This document shows, in pieces, positions 17,801 to 26,068 of a stretch of 64,000 nt of DNA; within the stretch, counting starts at the first letter, position 1, and each line of letters starts with the position of its first letter. Origin of the DNA: Burkholderia sp. SRS-W-2-2016. Lineage in GTDB: Bacteria > Pseudomonadota > Gammaproteobacteria > Burkholderiales > Burkholderiaceae. Location: positions 1 to 64,000 of the forward strand of contig NZ_MSDV01000060.1 in the NCBI RefSeq assembly GCF_001931485.1, read 5' to 3'. Made by a program: the position numbers and the translations under genes. The notes below the pieces were generated by a model, which saw only the letters and a program-made list of their open reading frames with translations, did no database searches and was not told the origin of the DNA.

Positions 17801-20800
17801 CGGCGCGGGTGTTTTTCGGCACCGCGGAAGTCGCGCTCGAGAACCTCGAAATTCGCATGCCGGTCGTGTTCCAGCCGCAGCACGGCAAGCTGTTCCGCTT
17901 CGTGATCGATGCGCGCACCGCGTCGTTTACGATCCAAACGCGCGAACGCATGAGCGATGGTCCGTGGAATCTCAACGTGACGGGCCGTCTGCTCGAAAGC
18001 GGCAGCACGCTGGATGCGCGGAGCGTGGCCGACGAGTCGGTGCTGGCGAGCGTCGAAGCGAACTCCGCGATGGACGGTGACGCGCTCTACGCAAGCACGA
18101 ATGCGATCGGTTTGAGCTACGGTCCGGCGTTCCGCTGGGTGAGCAAGGTCCACGTGCAAGGCGACGATGCGCTGGCCGAACTGGCGGTGCCGAAGGCATT
18201 GGGCGGCGCCCAGGCGCTGGCCGGCTGGCTGCTGCATCCCGCGCTGATGGATAGCGGTTTCCATCCGCTGTTCGCGGTGCTCGGCCAGGCCGGCGCGGCG
18301 ACCAGCGACGCGCGAGCGGCCTTCGTGCCGGTTCAGATCGGCCGCGTCGATTATCTGCGCGGCGACTCGGTGCGCCGCGTGCTCGCGCGTGTGCAGCGCC
18401 GCAGCCCGCATTCGATCGTCGCGTCGTTCGAATTCCTCGACGCCACTAACGCGATCGTCGCGCGCCTGTCCGCGTGCCGGTTCCGCCGCGTCGACCTGAC
18501 GGGCCGGCGCCATGCCGCGCCGGCGCGCTTCGCTTACGCGCTCGAAGCGCGTCCGCTGCCGGAAGACTTCACGGCTGCCGCGCTGCCCGCGCCGGCTGCG
18601 CTGCTCGAGCGCGCGAGCGCGCGTGTCGCGTCGCCCGAGGGCAGCGCGCAGCGCACGAATCACCTGACCGAAACATTGCCGCTGCTCGACGTGCTCGCGG
18701 GCCTGTATGCGTTGCACGCGCTCGATGCGATCGGCGCGTTCGCGCAGCCGAAGCTGCCCGCGCTGGCCAACGCGCCGCTGCTCGCGCGCCTTGCGCAGAT
18801 CGTCGTGGAAGACGGACTCGCCGGTTTCGAAGGCGAGCGTCTGGTGCGCGACGACGCGGCTTGCGCGGCGATGCCCGAACTCGACGCGCTGTGGCGCGAC
18901 GTGCTGGCCAGTTCGCCGGCGCACGTTGCCGAACTGACGCTGCTCGCGCACGTCGGTGCGGCGTTGCCGCGCGTGCTCCGCGACAGTGCCGACGCCGCGC
19001 CGGCGTTGCTGTCGCCGACCGGGCGCAGCCTCGTCGAGCAATTTTTCGACGCGTCGCCGACGTGGTCGCATGCGCGCGCGCTGCTCGCCGCATGCACGCA
19101 GGAGGCGCTGGCAGCGTGGCCGCGCAAGCGTCGTCTGCGCGTGCTGGAAATCGGCGCAACCAGCGGCGACGTGCTTCAGCCGCTCGACCTCGGCATGCCG
19201 GCGGCGCAGTGCGAGCACGTGCTCGCGGGCACCCACCAGCAGCTTGCCGCGCTCGATGCGGAAGCGCACAGCCATGTGCAGACGCTGCTGCTCGGCGAAA
19301 ACGACGCGCTGTTCGCGCATTGCCGCGACGCCGCGCCGTTCGACGTGATCGTCGTCAACCGGATGCTCGGCGAACAGGCCGAACCGCTCGCCGCATTGCA
19401 GGCGATTGCCGGGCGGCTCGCGCCGGGCGGCATCGTGGTGCTCGCCGACGCGCGCCGCAGCCGTTTCTCCGACCTCGTGTTCGGCACCGCCGGTCACGAA
19501 GTCGCGGCCCAGACTTACGGCGCGCTCGCGCCGGCCGCGCTGCAGTCGCTGTGCGAGCGCGCCGGTCTGCAGGACATCACGCGTCATCTGGAGCAGGATC
19601 TCGATCTGGAAGGCACGCCGACGCTGCTGGTCGCGCGCAAGCCTGACGTTGCGCAACAGCTGCAGGCCAGCCCGGCCGCGCAACAGCCGTGGCTGCTCGT
19701 GCAAGCGGACAACGACGCGTTCGGCGCCGCGCTTGCGCAGGAACTCGCGCGTCGCGGCTGCCGGGTGGCAACGACGAACGTGCGCGAAGCGGCTGCCTCG
19801 ATCGAACGCGGCAATCCGCAAACGCAGATCGTGTTCGTCGCGCCGTTCGCAGCGCTCGACGACGCCAGCGGCGCCGACGTGATGCACGCGCAGCAGGGCG
19901 GCGCGCTCGCGCTCGCCACGCTCGCACGCGAACTCGATGCGGCCGGCGTCGCCGCGCAGGCGCGCGTGTGCGTGATCACGCGCGGCGGCGCACCGTTCGT
20001 GCAAGGGCCCGCCACGGCGACGCAACCGGAGCAGGCGAGCCTGTGGGGGCTCGGTCGCGTGATGGCGAACGAATACCCGGCGCTTGCGCTGCGTCTGCTG
20101 GACGTCGCGGGCGCCGCTAGCGAGGCGGTGCCGCAACTGGCGCACGCGCTGCTGCACGACGACGGCGAAGAAGAAGTGCTGCTTACCGCACAGGGTCGCT
20201 ACGTGCCGCGCATGCTGCCGGCGCAAACGGCGCAGCGGCAGGCGCCGCATGACGCATTCACCGCTGAGCGGGCGGCCGGTCCGGCACCCGCGGTGCTGGC
20301 GTTCGACATGCCCGGTTCGCTGCGCAACCTCGAATGGTTTGCATTGCCGGCGCGCGAACTGAATCCCGGCGAAGTCGAGATCGCGCCGGTGGCCACCGGT
20401 CTGAACTTCCGCGACGTGATGTACTCGATGGGCCTGCTATCCGACGAGGCGGTCGAAACCGGCTTCGCGGGCGCGACGATCGGTATGGAACTGGCGGGCC
20501 GTATCGTGCGGGTCGGCGCGGGCGTCGAAGGCCTCGTGCCCGGCGACGCGGTGCTCGGTTTCGCGCCGGCTTCGTTCGCGACGCACGTGGTCACCCGTGC
20601 TAGCGCGATCGCGCGCAAGCCCGCGGCGATTTCGTTCGAAGCGGCCGCGACGATTCCGACCACCTTCTTCACCGCGTACTACGCGCTGTGCGAGCTGGCC
20701 CGGCTGCGCCGCGGCGAGCGCGTGCTGATTCACGGCGGCGCGGGCGGGGTCGGCATCGCGGCGATCCAGATCGCCCGTCACCTTGGCGCGGAAGTGTTCG

Positions 20801-22581
20801 CGACCGCCGGTGCCGACGAGAAGCGCGAGTTCGTGCGCCTGCTGGGCGTCGATCGCGTGTTCGACTCGCGCAGCCTCGCGTTCGCCGACGACGTGCGCGC
20901 CTGCACCAACGGCGAAGGCGTCGACATCGTGTTGAACTCGCTCGCGGGCGAGGCGATGGTGCGCGGTATCGATACGCTGCGCCCGTTCGGCCGCTTTCTC
21001 GAACTCGGCAAGCGCGACTTCTACGAGAACAGCCAGATCGGTCTGCGGCCGTTCCGCAACAACATCAGCTATTTCGGCATCGACGCCGACCAGCTGATGG
21101 GCGTACTGCCCGAACTCACCACGCCACTCTTCGAGGAAGTGATGGCGCTGTTCGAGGACGGCGTGCTGCATCCGCTGCCGTATCGCGCATTCCCCGCCGC
21201 GCGCGCGGAGGAGGCGTTCCGCTACATGCAGCAGGCACGCCAGATCGGCAAGGTGCTCGTCACTTATGGCTCGGGCACCCCCGCGCCGACGCGTGGCGTC
21301 GCGCAGCCGGTGCCGCGGCTCGATCCGCAGGCGGCGTATCTGGTCGTCGGCGGCACGGGCGGTCTCGGCTACGCGAGCGCGCGCTGGATGATCGCGCGCG
21401 GTGCGCGTCACGTGACGCTCGCCAGCCGCGGCGGCGCGCTCGACGCGACCCGGCAGCGGGAACTCGAACGCTTGCGCGACACGCATGGCGCGAGCGTGAC
21501 CGTGGCGTCGTGCGACGTGACCGACGCGGCGGCGCTCGATCGCCTGATCGACAGCATCGAGGCGCGCGGCACGCCGCTCAAGGGCGTGCTGCACTCGGCG
21601 ATGCGCATCGACGACGGCCTGCTGCGCAACCTCGACGACGCGCGCATGCTCGCCGTGCTCGAACCGAAGGTGGCCGGCGCATGGAATCTGCACCGCGCGA
21701 CGCGTCGTTGCGCGCTCGACTTCTTCGTGCTGTATTCGTCGGCGACGACCTGTCTCGGCAATCCGGGCCAGGGCGCATACGTGGCGGCCAACAGCTTCCT
21801 CGAAGCGCTGGTCGCGCATCGCCGTGCGGCCGGGTTGCCCGCGACCTTCATGGCATGGGGGCCGATCGAGGACGTCGGCTTCCTCGCGCGCAACAGCGTG
21901 ACGCGTGAAGCGCTGCAGGCGCGCATCGGCGGCGCGTCGATTACCTCCGACGAAGCGCTGACGGCACTCGGGCGCGCGCTGGCGAGCGGCGCGGCCGGCG
22001 AAGCGGTCGTGCGTCTGGACTGGGCGGCGATCGCGCGCGGGATGCCCGCGGCGCAGGCGCGCCGCTACATGGCATTGCAAGCCGGCGGCGGCACCGAGAC
22101 GACGAGCGAAGACGGCGCGCTGCTCGAACAGTTGCGCGGCTTGCCCAAGGCCGAAGCGGTCGCGCTCGTCGAGACCGCGTTGCGTGCGCACATCGCGCGC
22201 ATTCTGCACATGTCGCCGGAGCGCGTCGCGCTCGACCGCTCGGTGCTCGAACTCGGGATGGACTCGCTGATGGGCATGGAGCTCGGGATGGCGGTCGAGG
22301 AATCGTTCGGCGTGAAGCTGTCGATCATGGCGATTGCCGAAGGCGCGACCGTGCATACGCTCGCCGTGCGCATCGTCGACATGCTCGACGACAGTGCGGG
22401 CGACGGCGCCCAGGGTGCGTCGAACGATGCGACCGACGCGGTCGCCGCGCTGGCCGCGCGCCACGCGCTGGGCGAAGACGAGGCGCGCGTGCTGCTCGAA
22501 CGCAATCGCGGCAATGCCGGTCAATCGAACGATCAACAAGGAGACCAGTCATGTCAGTCGACGTCGGCGTTCGTGCAGTAA
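14884..22581 (+). CDS. wcbR: Type I iterative reducing polyketide/fatty acid synthase (WcbR-like)
   Basis: 2565 aa. Domains in order: ketosynthase (Cys176 in DTACSSS, His312 in EAHGTGT, His352 in NLGHLE); acyltransferase (Ser649 in GHSVGE); dehydratase (His953 in DHVVDGGVAFPG, Asp1123 in LMDSGFH); a methyltransferase-like region near 1420 (RVLEIGATSGDV) with an altered SAM motif; enoylreductase (LNFRDVM, GGAGGVG ~1950); ketoreductase (GGTGGLG ~2156, Ser2285/2286, Tyr2299); acyl carrier (Ser2461 in LGMDSLMGMEL). There is no thioesterase. All reducing domains look intact, so a saturated chain is expected. It follows wcbQ by an ATGA overlap and its end overlaps the LpxC-like gene by 31 bp. Release probably depends on a separate enzyme, the WcbT-like protein being the candidate. 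Symbol by analogy with B. pseudomallei. Confidence 0.93.
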   Translation: MMIEKKIAIIGIACRFPGGVTGPEDFWQLLCDERDAVTAVPADRFGTAFYQHPSKKEAGKSYTFSAGVLDNVAGFDAAFFGVSPREANQMDPQQRLLLELAWEAFEDAGVRPAEMRGRDCGVFVGAAAMDYGNRSMDDLNWIDAYSATGNTLSIASNRVSYLFDLRGPSMSVDTACSSSIVALHQAVQALQSGETEMALAGGVNLLLHPFGFVSFSKASMLSPRGRCRAFDATGDGYVRAEGGAFVLLKPLERALADGDTIHAVIAGSGVNSNGHSHGGISVPTTAMQADLLRSVYRRAGVDPRSLAYLEAHGTGTAVGDPIEARALIEAVSGARPADDPLLIGSVKTNLGHLETASGMAGLLKAILCLKHGAVPRSLHFEKPNPAIDFEGGRLRVVDRFTPLARRDGAPLTIGVNSFGFGGTNAHVVLAEAGGVSAPIAPAAPAVPATPATASAPEADAEADANAPLAPLVLTARSPAALAALAARYLARLQGGADWAALAAGAARRREWHEQRAVIAPPDLEAGRDALRMLADSSAQALPAYVAQGQAVAASSKVAFVYAGNGCQWAGMGKQLYAEDAGFRAALDEVDALWCADGSDSLVDVLRAGASAEWLAATENAQPLLFAIQVGITRALEARGIDCDAAVGHSVGEIAAAWAAGALTLAEAVRVIRIRSGAQGLTRGTGKMAAVGVGEADARDLIARLGLTQTVELAGTNSPEAVTLAGSPEGLEAIGAALAADGSFFQVLDLDYAFHSSRMDVIEPVVRAGLADLAPREGTRRYVSTVTGDTLSGTALDAGYWWRNIREPVRFGQALARLADKGVRMFIEIAPHSILRHYVKQTLASRNLAGAVVPTLKRHHDSAQMLAHSILAAVAHGARVDLDRFVPLAPQGSQTTLPTYPWQRERYWQTATIEGYNLVNRRVDHPLLGYRLHEHAFGWENQLDPQRVPMLADHVVDGGVAFPGAGYVEMALAAARVFFGTAEVALENLEIRMPVVFQPQHGKLFRFVIDARTASFTIQTRERMSDGPWNLNVTGRLLESGSTLDARSVADESVLASVEANSAMDGDALYASTNAIGLSYGPAFRWVSKVHVQGDDALAELAVPKALGGAQALAGWLLHPALMDSGFHPLFAVLGQAGAATSDARAAFVPVQIGRVDYLRGDSVRRVLARVQRRSPHSIVASFEFLDATNAIVARLSACRFRRVDLTGRRHAAPARFAYALEARPLPEDFTAAALPAPAALLERASARVASPEGSAQRTNHLTETLPLLDVLAGLYALHALDAIGAFAQPKLPALANAPLLARLAQIVVEDGLAGFEGERLVRDDAACAAMPELDALWRDVLASSPAHVAELTLLAHVGAALPRVLRDSADAAPALLSPTGRSLVEQFFDASPTWSHARALLAACTQEALAAWPRKRRLRVLEIGATSGDVLQPLDLGMPAAQCEHVLAGTHQQLAALDAEAHSHVQTLLLGENDALFAHCRDAAPFDVIVVNRMLGEQAEPLAALQAIAGRLAPGGIVVLADARRSRFSDLVFGTAGHEVAAQTYGALAPAALQSLCERAGLQDITRHLEQDLDLEGTPTLLVARKPDVAQQLQASPAAQQPWLLVQADNDAFGAALAQELARRGCRVATTNVREAAASIERGNPQTQIVFVAPFAALDDASGADVMHAQQGGALALATLARELDAAGVAAQARVCVITRGGAPFVQGPATATQPEQASLWGLGRVMANEYPALALRLLDVAGAASEAVPQLAHALLHDDGEEEVLLTAQGRYVPRMLPAQTAQRQAPHDAFTAERAAGPAPAVLAFDMPGSLRNLEWFALPARELNPGEVEIAPVATGLNFRDVMYSMGLLSDEAVETGFAGATIGMELAGRIVRVGAGVEGLVPGDAVLGFAPASFATHVVTRASAIARKPAAISFEAAATIPTTFFTAYYALCELARLRRGERVLIHGGAGGVGIAAIQIARHLGAEVFATAGADEKREFVRLLGVDRVFDSRSLAFADDVRACTNGEGVDIVLNSLAGEAMVRGIDTLRPFGRFLELGKRDFYENSQIGLRPFRNNISYFGIDADQLMGVLPELTTPLFEEVMALFEDGVLHPLPYRAFPAARAEEAFRYMQQARQIGKVLVTYGSGTPAPTRGVAQPVPRLDPQAAYLVVGGTGGLGYASARWMIARGARHVTLASRGGALDATRQRELERLRDTHGASVTVASCDVTDAAALDRLIDSIEARGTPLKGVLHSAMRIDDGLLRNLDDARMLAVLEPKVAGAWNLHRATRRCALDFFVLYSSATTCLGNPGQGAYVAANSFLEALVAHRRAAGLPATFMAWGPIEDVGFLARNSVTREALQARIGGASITSDEALTALGRALASGAAGEAVVRLDWAAIARGMPAAQARRYMALQAGGGTETTSEDGALLEQLRGLPKAEAVALVETALRAHIARILHMSPERVALDRSVLELGMDSLMGMELGMAVEESFGVKLSIMAIAEGATVHTLAVRIVDMLDDSAGDGAQGASNDATDAVAALAARHALGEDEARVLLERNRGNAGQSNDQQGDQSCQSTSAFVQ

Positions 22582-23504
22582 AGCTGCCCGCGGGCTGGCA
22601 GGCGAGCGAAGGCACGCTCGCGCGGCCGCTCGAACTGTCGGGACATGGATTGCACACCGGACGGCGCGTGAACGTGCGCATTCTTCCGGCCGCTTCGGCG
22701 CGGCTCGACGGCGAGCGGCACGGGATCGTGTTTCGCCGCATTCACAAGGGGCGCCCGCTCGGTACGGTCGCCGCCGATCCGGCGCTGCGGCGCGGCCAGC
22801 CGCTGTGCACGATGCTGCACGGCAGCGACGGCCTCGGCGTGCGCACGGTCGAGCATCTGCTCGCGTCGCTGCTCGCGTGCGAGATCGATCACGCGGTCGT
22901 CGAACTCGACGCCGAAGAGGTGCCGATTCTCGACGGCAGCGCGCAGCCCTGGATCGACGCGCTGCGCGCGTGCGGGCGTACCGCGCTGGCGCAGCCGAAG
23001 CTGTTCCTGCGCGTGCTCAAAAGCGTGAGCGTCGCTGACGGCGAAGGCGCGGCGCGTCGCGAGATGCGGGTCGAGCCGGCCGACGACTATGCGCTCAGCG
23101 TGCATAACAACGACCTCAAAGGTTTCGGCGACATGGAGTGGCACGGCACGCTCACGCCGCGCGCGTTCGCCGATGAGATCGCGTCGTCGCGCTCGTATGG
23201 ACAGATCAAATGGGCGGTGCCCGCGATCGTGGTCGGCTATCTGCGTGGTTGGCCGATTCTGCGCGGCGCGCGGCTCTCGTGTACCGCGGCGATCGTCGGC
23301 AAGCGGGTGGTCGGCGGACTGCGCCAGCCCGACGAGTTCGTCCGGCATCGCGTGCTGGATCTGGTCGGCGATCTCGCGCTCGCGGGCGCGCCGTTGCTCG
23401 GTCACGTGAGCGCGCGGCGGCCGACACATGAAATGAACTACCGGCTGCTCGCCGCGTTGCTGGGCACGCCCGGCGCGTACGAGTGGGTCGAGGCGCACGC
23501 GTAA
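22551..23504 (+). CDS. wcbS: LpxC-like zinc deacetylase of the capsule locus (WcbS-like)
   Basis: 317 aa, homologous to UDP-3-O-acyl-GlcNAc deacetylase. Catalytic and zinc residues align exactly: Glu101-His102 (VRTVEHLLASL), His266, Asp270 and Asp274 (VRHRVLDLVGDL), His293 (PTHEMN). These match E. coli Glu78/His79, His238, Asp242, Asp246 and His265 with identical spacing after the first His. The Lys following the zinc His in E. coli is Arg here. The start ATG has AAGGAGACC upstream and lies 31 bp inside the synthase gene. The housekeeping lpxC would be in the cell-division cluster, so this is a paralogue with its own substrate, probably an N-acyl group in the capsule lipid or linker. Symbol by analogy. 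Confidence 0.85.
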   Translation: MSVDVGVRAVKLPAGWQASEGTLARPLELSGHGLHTGRRVNVRILPAASARLDGERHGIVFRRIHKGRPLGTVAADPALRRGQPLCTMLHGSDGLGVRTVEHLLASLLACEIDHAVVELDAEEVPILDGSAQPWIDALRACGRTALAQPKLFLRVLKSVSVADGEGAARREMRVEPADDYALSVHNNDLKGFGDMEWHGTLTPRAFADEIASSRSYGQIKWAVPAIVVGYLRGWPILRGARLSCTAAIVGKRVVGGLRQPDEFVRHRVLDLVGDLALAGAPLLGHVSARRPTHEMNYRLLAALLGTPGAYEWVEAHA

Positions 23505-23536
23505 GCGGCGCCGCACATACAGGCTGGATCGAATAC

Positions 23537-24868
23537 ATGGGACTCGGAGACACACTGCGGCAGCAACTGGCGGCGAAAGCACTGAAGCGCCAGCTGGAAC
23601 GTGCAACCGATGCGGGCGCCGCGCCCGGCGTGCCGGATGCGCGGGCGGTACAGGCTGCGCAGACACTTTCCGCGCGCAGCCGCTTCGAAGCGATGCCGCA
23701 GTATCAGCAAGTCCGGCTGATGCGCGAACTGGGCGAGACGCTGCGGGTCGAGTCGCCGTTTTTTCGCGTGCACGACGGCATTGCGGGCGCGACGACGCGG
23801 ATCGACGGTCGCGAGTACGTGAACTTCGCGAACTACAGCTATCTCGGCTTCGCGGGCGATCCGGCTATTGCTGCGCGTGCGAAGGCCGCGATCGACCGGT
23901 ATGGCACGTCGGCGTCGGCGAGCCGCATCGTGGCGGGCGAACGGCCCGTGCATCGCGAGCTCGAGCGGGCTCTCGCCGACTTCTATGAAACCGACGACTG
24001 CGTCGCGTTCGTGAGCGGCCATGCGACCAACGTGACCGTGATCGGCTCGCTGTTCGGGCCCGGCGATCTGATCGTGCACGATGCGCTCGCGCACAACAGC
24101 ATCGTGCAGGGCGCGCAGCTCAGTGGTGCGAAGCGTCTGAGTTTCGCGCACAACGATTGGCAGGCGCTCGACGAATTGCTGACGCGCGTGCGCGGCGAGT
24201 ATCGCAACGTGCTGGTCGCGATCGAAGGGCTGTACAGCATGGACGGCGACCTTCCCGATCTGCAGCGCTTTTGCGACGTGAAGGAGCGGCACGGCGCGTT
24301 TCTGCTGGTCGACGAAGCACATTCGCTCGGCGTGCTCGGTGCGACGGGCAGAGGCATTCGCGAGCACTGCGATGTCGCGTCCGGGCGCGTCGATCTGTGG
24401 ATGGGGACCATGAGCAAGACGCTCGCGGGCTGCGGTGGATTTATCGCTGGATGTCAGCCGCTTGCGGATATGCTGCGCAATCTTGCGCCGGGGTTTTTAT
24501 ATAGCGTGGGCCTTGCGCCGGCGCTTGCGGAGACGTCGCTTGCGGCGTTGGAATGCTTGCGCGCACAACCGGAGCGGGTTGCGCAGTTGCGTGCGCGCGG
24601 GCATCAGTTTCTGGCCGAAGCGCGCGCGGCCGGGCTCAATGTCGGCACGAGCGCGGGCTATGCGGTCGTGCCGGTGATTACCGGCAGTTCGGTGAAGGCC
24701 GCGCAGTGGGCGAATGCGCTGTTCGAAGAAGGCATCAACGTGCAGCCGATCTTTTATCCGGCCGTCGAGGAAAAGGCGGCGCGGTTGCGGTTTTTTATCT
24801 GTTCGACGCATGAGGCGGAGCAGATTAGCCGGACGGTGGCGGCGGTGGCGCGGTTGGCTGCGGGTTGA
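23537..24868 (+). CDS. wcbT: Alpha-oxoamine synthase family PLP enzyme (WcbT-like)
   Basis: 443 aa of the 8-amino-7-oxononanoate synthase/serine palmitoyltransferase/KBL family. PLP Lys294 lies in TMSKTLAGCGG; the aspartate motif is LVDEAHSLGVLGATGRGIRE; NFANYSYLGF and HNSIVQGAQLSGAKR are family segments. The N-terminal ~75 residues precede the core and are not recognised. Family chemistry is decarboxylative condensation of an amino acid with an acyl thioester. With a thioesterase-less synthase just upstream and an SDR in the same operon, off-loading of an ACP-bound chain onto an amino acid is the likely role. A biotin role is unlikely because no bio genes are present. ATG at 23537 has a weak ribosome-binding site. 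Symbol by analogy with B. pseudomallei. Confidence 0.87.
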   Translation: MGLGDTLRQQLAAKALKRQLERATDAGAAPGVPDARAVQAAQTLSARSRFEAMPQYQQVRLMRELGETLRVESPFFRVHDGIAGATTRIDGREYVNFANYSYLGFAGDPAIAARAKAAIDRYGTSASASRIVAGERPVHRELERALADFYETDDCVAFVSGHATNVTVIGSLFGPGDLIVHDALAHNSIVQGAQLSGAKRLSFAHNDWQALDELLTRVRGEYRNVLVAIEGLYSMDGDLPDLQRFCDVKERHGAFLLVDEAHSLGVLGATGRGIREHCDVASGRVDLWMGTMSKTLAGCGGFIAGCQPLADMLRNLAPGFLYSVGLAPALAETSLAALECLRAQPERVAQLRARGHQFLAEARAAGLNVGTSAGYAVVPVITGSSVKAAQWANALFEEGINVQPIFYPAVEEKAARLRFFICSTHEAEQISRTVAAVARLAAG

Positions 24869-24892
24869 AGCGAATCTTGAGTTGATAGGTCA

Positions 24893-26062
24893 ATGAAGAA
24901 GAATTTTCTGGCAGTGTGTCTGCCCGTGGTGTTGACGCTTTCGGGGTGCGGGACGTTTCCCGCGTGGTTGCCTGGATCGGGCGCGAGTCGCGAGCAGATT
25001 CAGGAAGTGAGCAGCGCGCCGGGTATCGAGGGTATCCAGTTGGTGGATGTCAACGACGCGGTGACGCGCAAGCTGGCTGCGGCGAAGCAACTCGATCAGT
25101 TTTCGGCTGCTTTTTCGAGCAAGATTGCCAACAGCTATGTGATCGGCCCGGGTGATGTCATCGAGGTGACGATCTGGGAAACGCCGCCCGCGATGCTGTT
25201 CGGTTCGTCGGCACCGGTTTCGCTGCCGTCGCCGGGTGGCGGCGCATCGACGAGCGTTACGCTGCCGGCCCAGATGGTTGCCGCCGACGGCACGATCTCG
25301 ATTCCGTTTGCGGGCCGTATCGGCGTGGCTGGCCGGACCACGGAGCAGATCGAGTCCAGCATCGTCAGCCATCTGAAGGGCAAGGCGAATCAGCCGCAGG
25401 TACTCGTTGCGGTCAAGAAAAACAATGCGTCGAATGTGACCATCGTCGGCGAGGTCAATACAAGCGCGATGATGCCGCTGACGCCGAAGGGCGAGCGTCT
25501 GCTGGATGCGATCGCGTTTGCCGGCGGTTTGAAGCAGCCGGTCAGCCACATGGCAGTGCAGCTTTCGCGTGGCGACACCACGGCGACGATGGCGCTCGAC
25601 TCCGTGATCCGCGATCCGAAGCAGAACGTGATACTGAAGCCGGGCGACGTGGTGACCGCGCTGTTCCAGCCGCACACGTTCTCGGTGCTCGGCGCGACCG
25701 GCAAGAACGACGAAATTCCGTTCGAGGCGCAGGGCATTTCGCTCGCGCAGGCGCTCGCCCGTTCGGGTGGCCTGAACGACAACCGCGCGGATGCGCGCGG
25801 CGTGTTCGTATTCCGCTTCGAGGACGCGAAGCTGGTGGACAACAAGGACGCCTCGGTCAAGACGGCCAACGGTAAAGTGCCTGTCGTCTACGAAATCAAT
25901 CTGCGCGATCCGTCGGCGTTCCTCGTCACGCAGAATTTCCCGGTTCAGAACCACGACGTGATCTACGTGACGAATTCGCCTGGCGCCGAGTTCCGCAAGT
26001 TCCTGACGTATGTGGTGCTGGTTGCCGATCCAACGGTCGCGTTTACTCGTGATTTCCAGTAA
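24893..26062 (+). CDS. wcbC: Outer-membrane polysaccharide export lipoprotein (Wza/KpsD class)
   Basis: 389 aa. Lipoprotein signal with lipobox TLSGC, then the polysaccharide export motif SYVIGPGDVIEVTIWETP, followed by SLBB-type ligand-binding repeats (VTIVGEVNTSAMMPLTPKGERLLDAIAFAGGL is the conserved kind of segment, and FSVLGATGKNDEIPFEAQG the second). The C-terminal segment LTYVVLVADPTVAF may form the membrane helix seen in Wza. It forms the outer-membrane channel of the capsule exporter with the three genes that follow. It lies 24 bp after the WcbT-like gene. Symbol by analogy. Confidence 0.92.
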   Translation: MKKNFLAVCLPVVLTLSGCGTFPAWLPGSGASREQIQEVSSAPGIEGIQLVDVNDAVTRKLAAAKQLDQFSAAFSSKIANSYVIGPGDVIEVTIWETPPAMLFGSSAPVSLPSPGGGASTSVTLPAQMVAADGTISIPFAGRIGVAGRTTEQIESSIVSHLKGKANQPQVLVAVKKNNASNVTIVGEVNTSAMMPLTPKGERLLDAIAFAGGLKQPVSHMAVQLSRGDTTATMALDSVIRDPKQNVILKPGDVVTALFQPHTFSVLGATGKNDEIPFEAQGISLAQALARSGGLNDNRADARGVFVFRFEDAKLVDNKDASVKTANGKVPVVYEINLRDPSAFLVTQNFPVQNHDVIYVTNSPGAEFRKFLTYVVLVADPTVAFTRDFQ

Positions 26063-26068
26063 CGGGTT

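Noticed and set aside
15697..20250. 1517-aa open frame on the minus strand inside the synthase gene
   Set aside because: It is the antisense shadow of the high-GC synthase coding strand; Arg/His/Gln-rich, no domain, no ribosome-binding site.
14884..22581. Secondary-metabolite PKS cluster unrelated to capsule
   Set aside because: The gene is translationally coupled to wcbQ-, LpxC-, oxoamine-synthase-like and exporter genes, so a capsule role is the simpler reading.
23537..24868. Biotin biosynthesis bioF
   Set aside because: Family match only; no bioA, bioB or bioD nearby and the operon context is capsule lipid and export.
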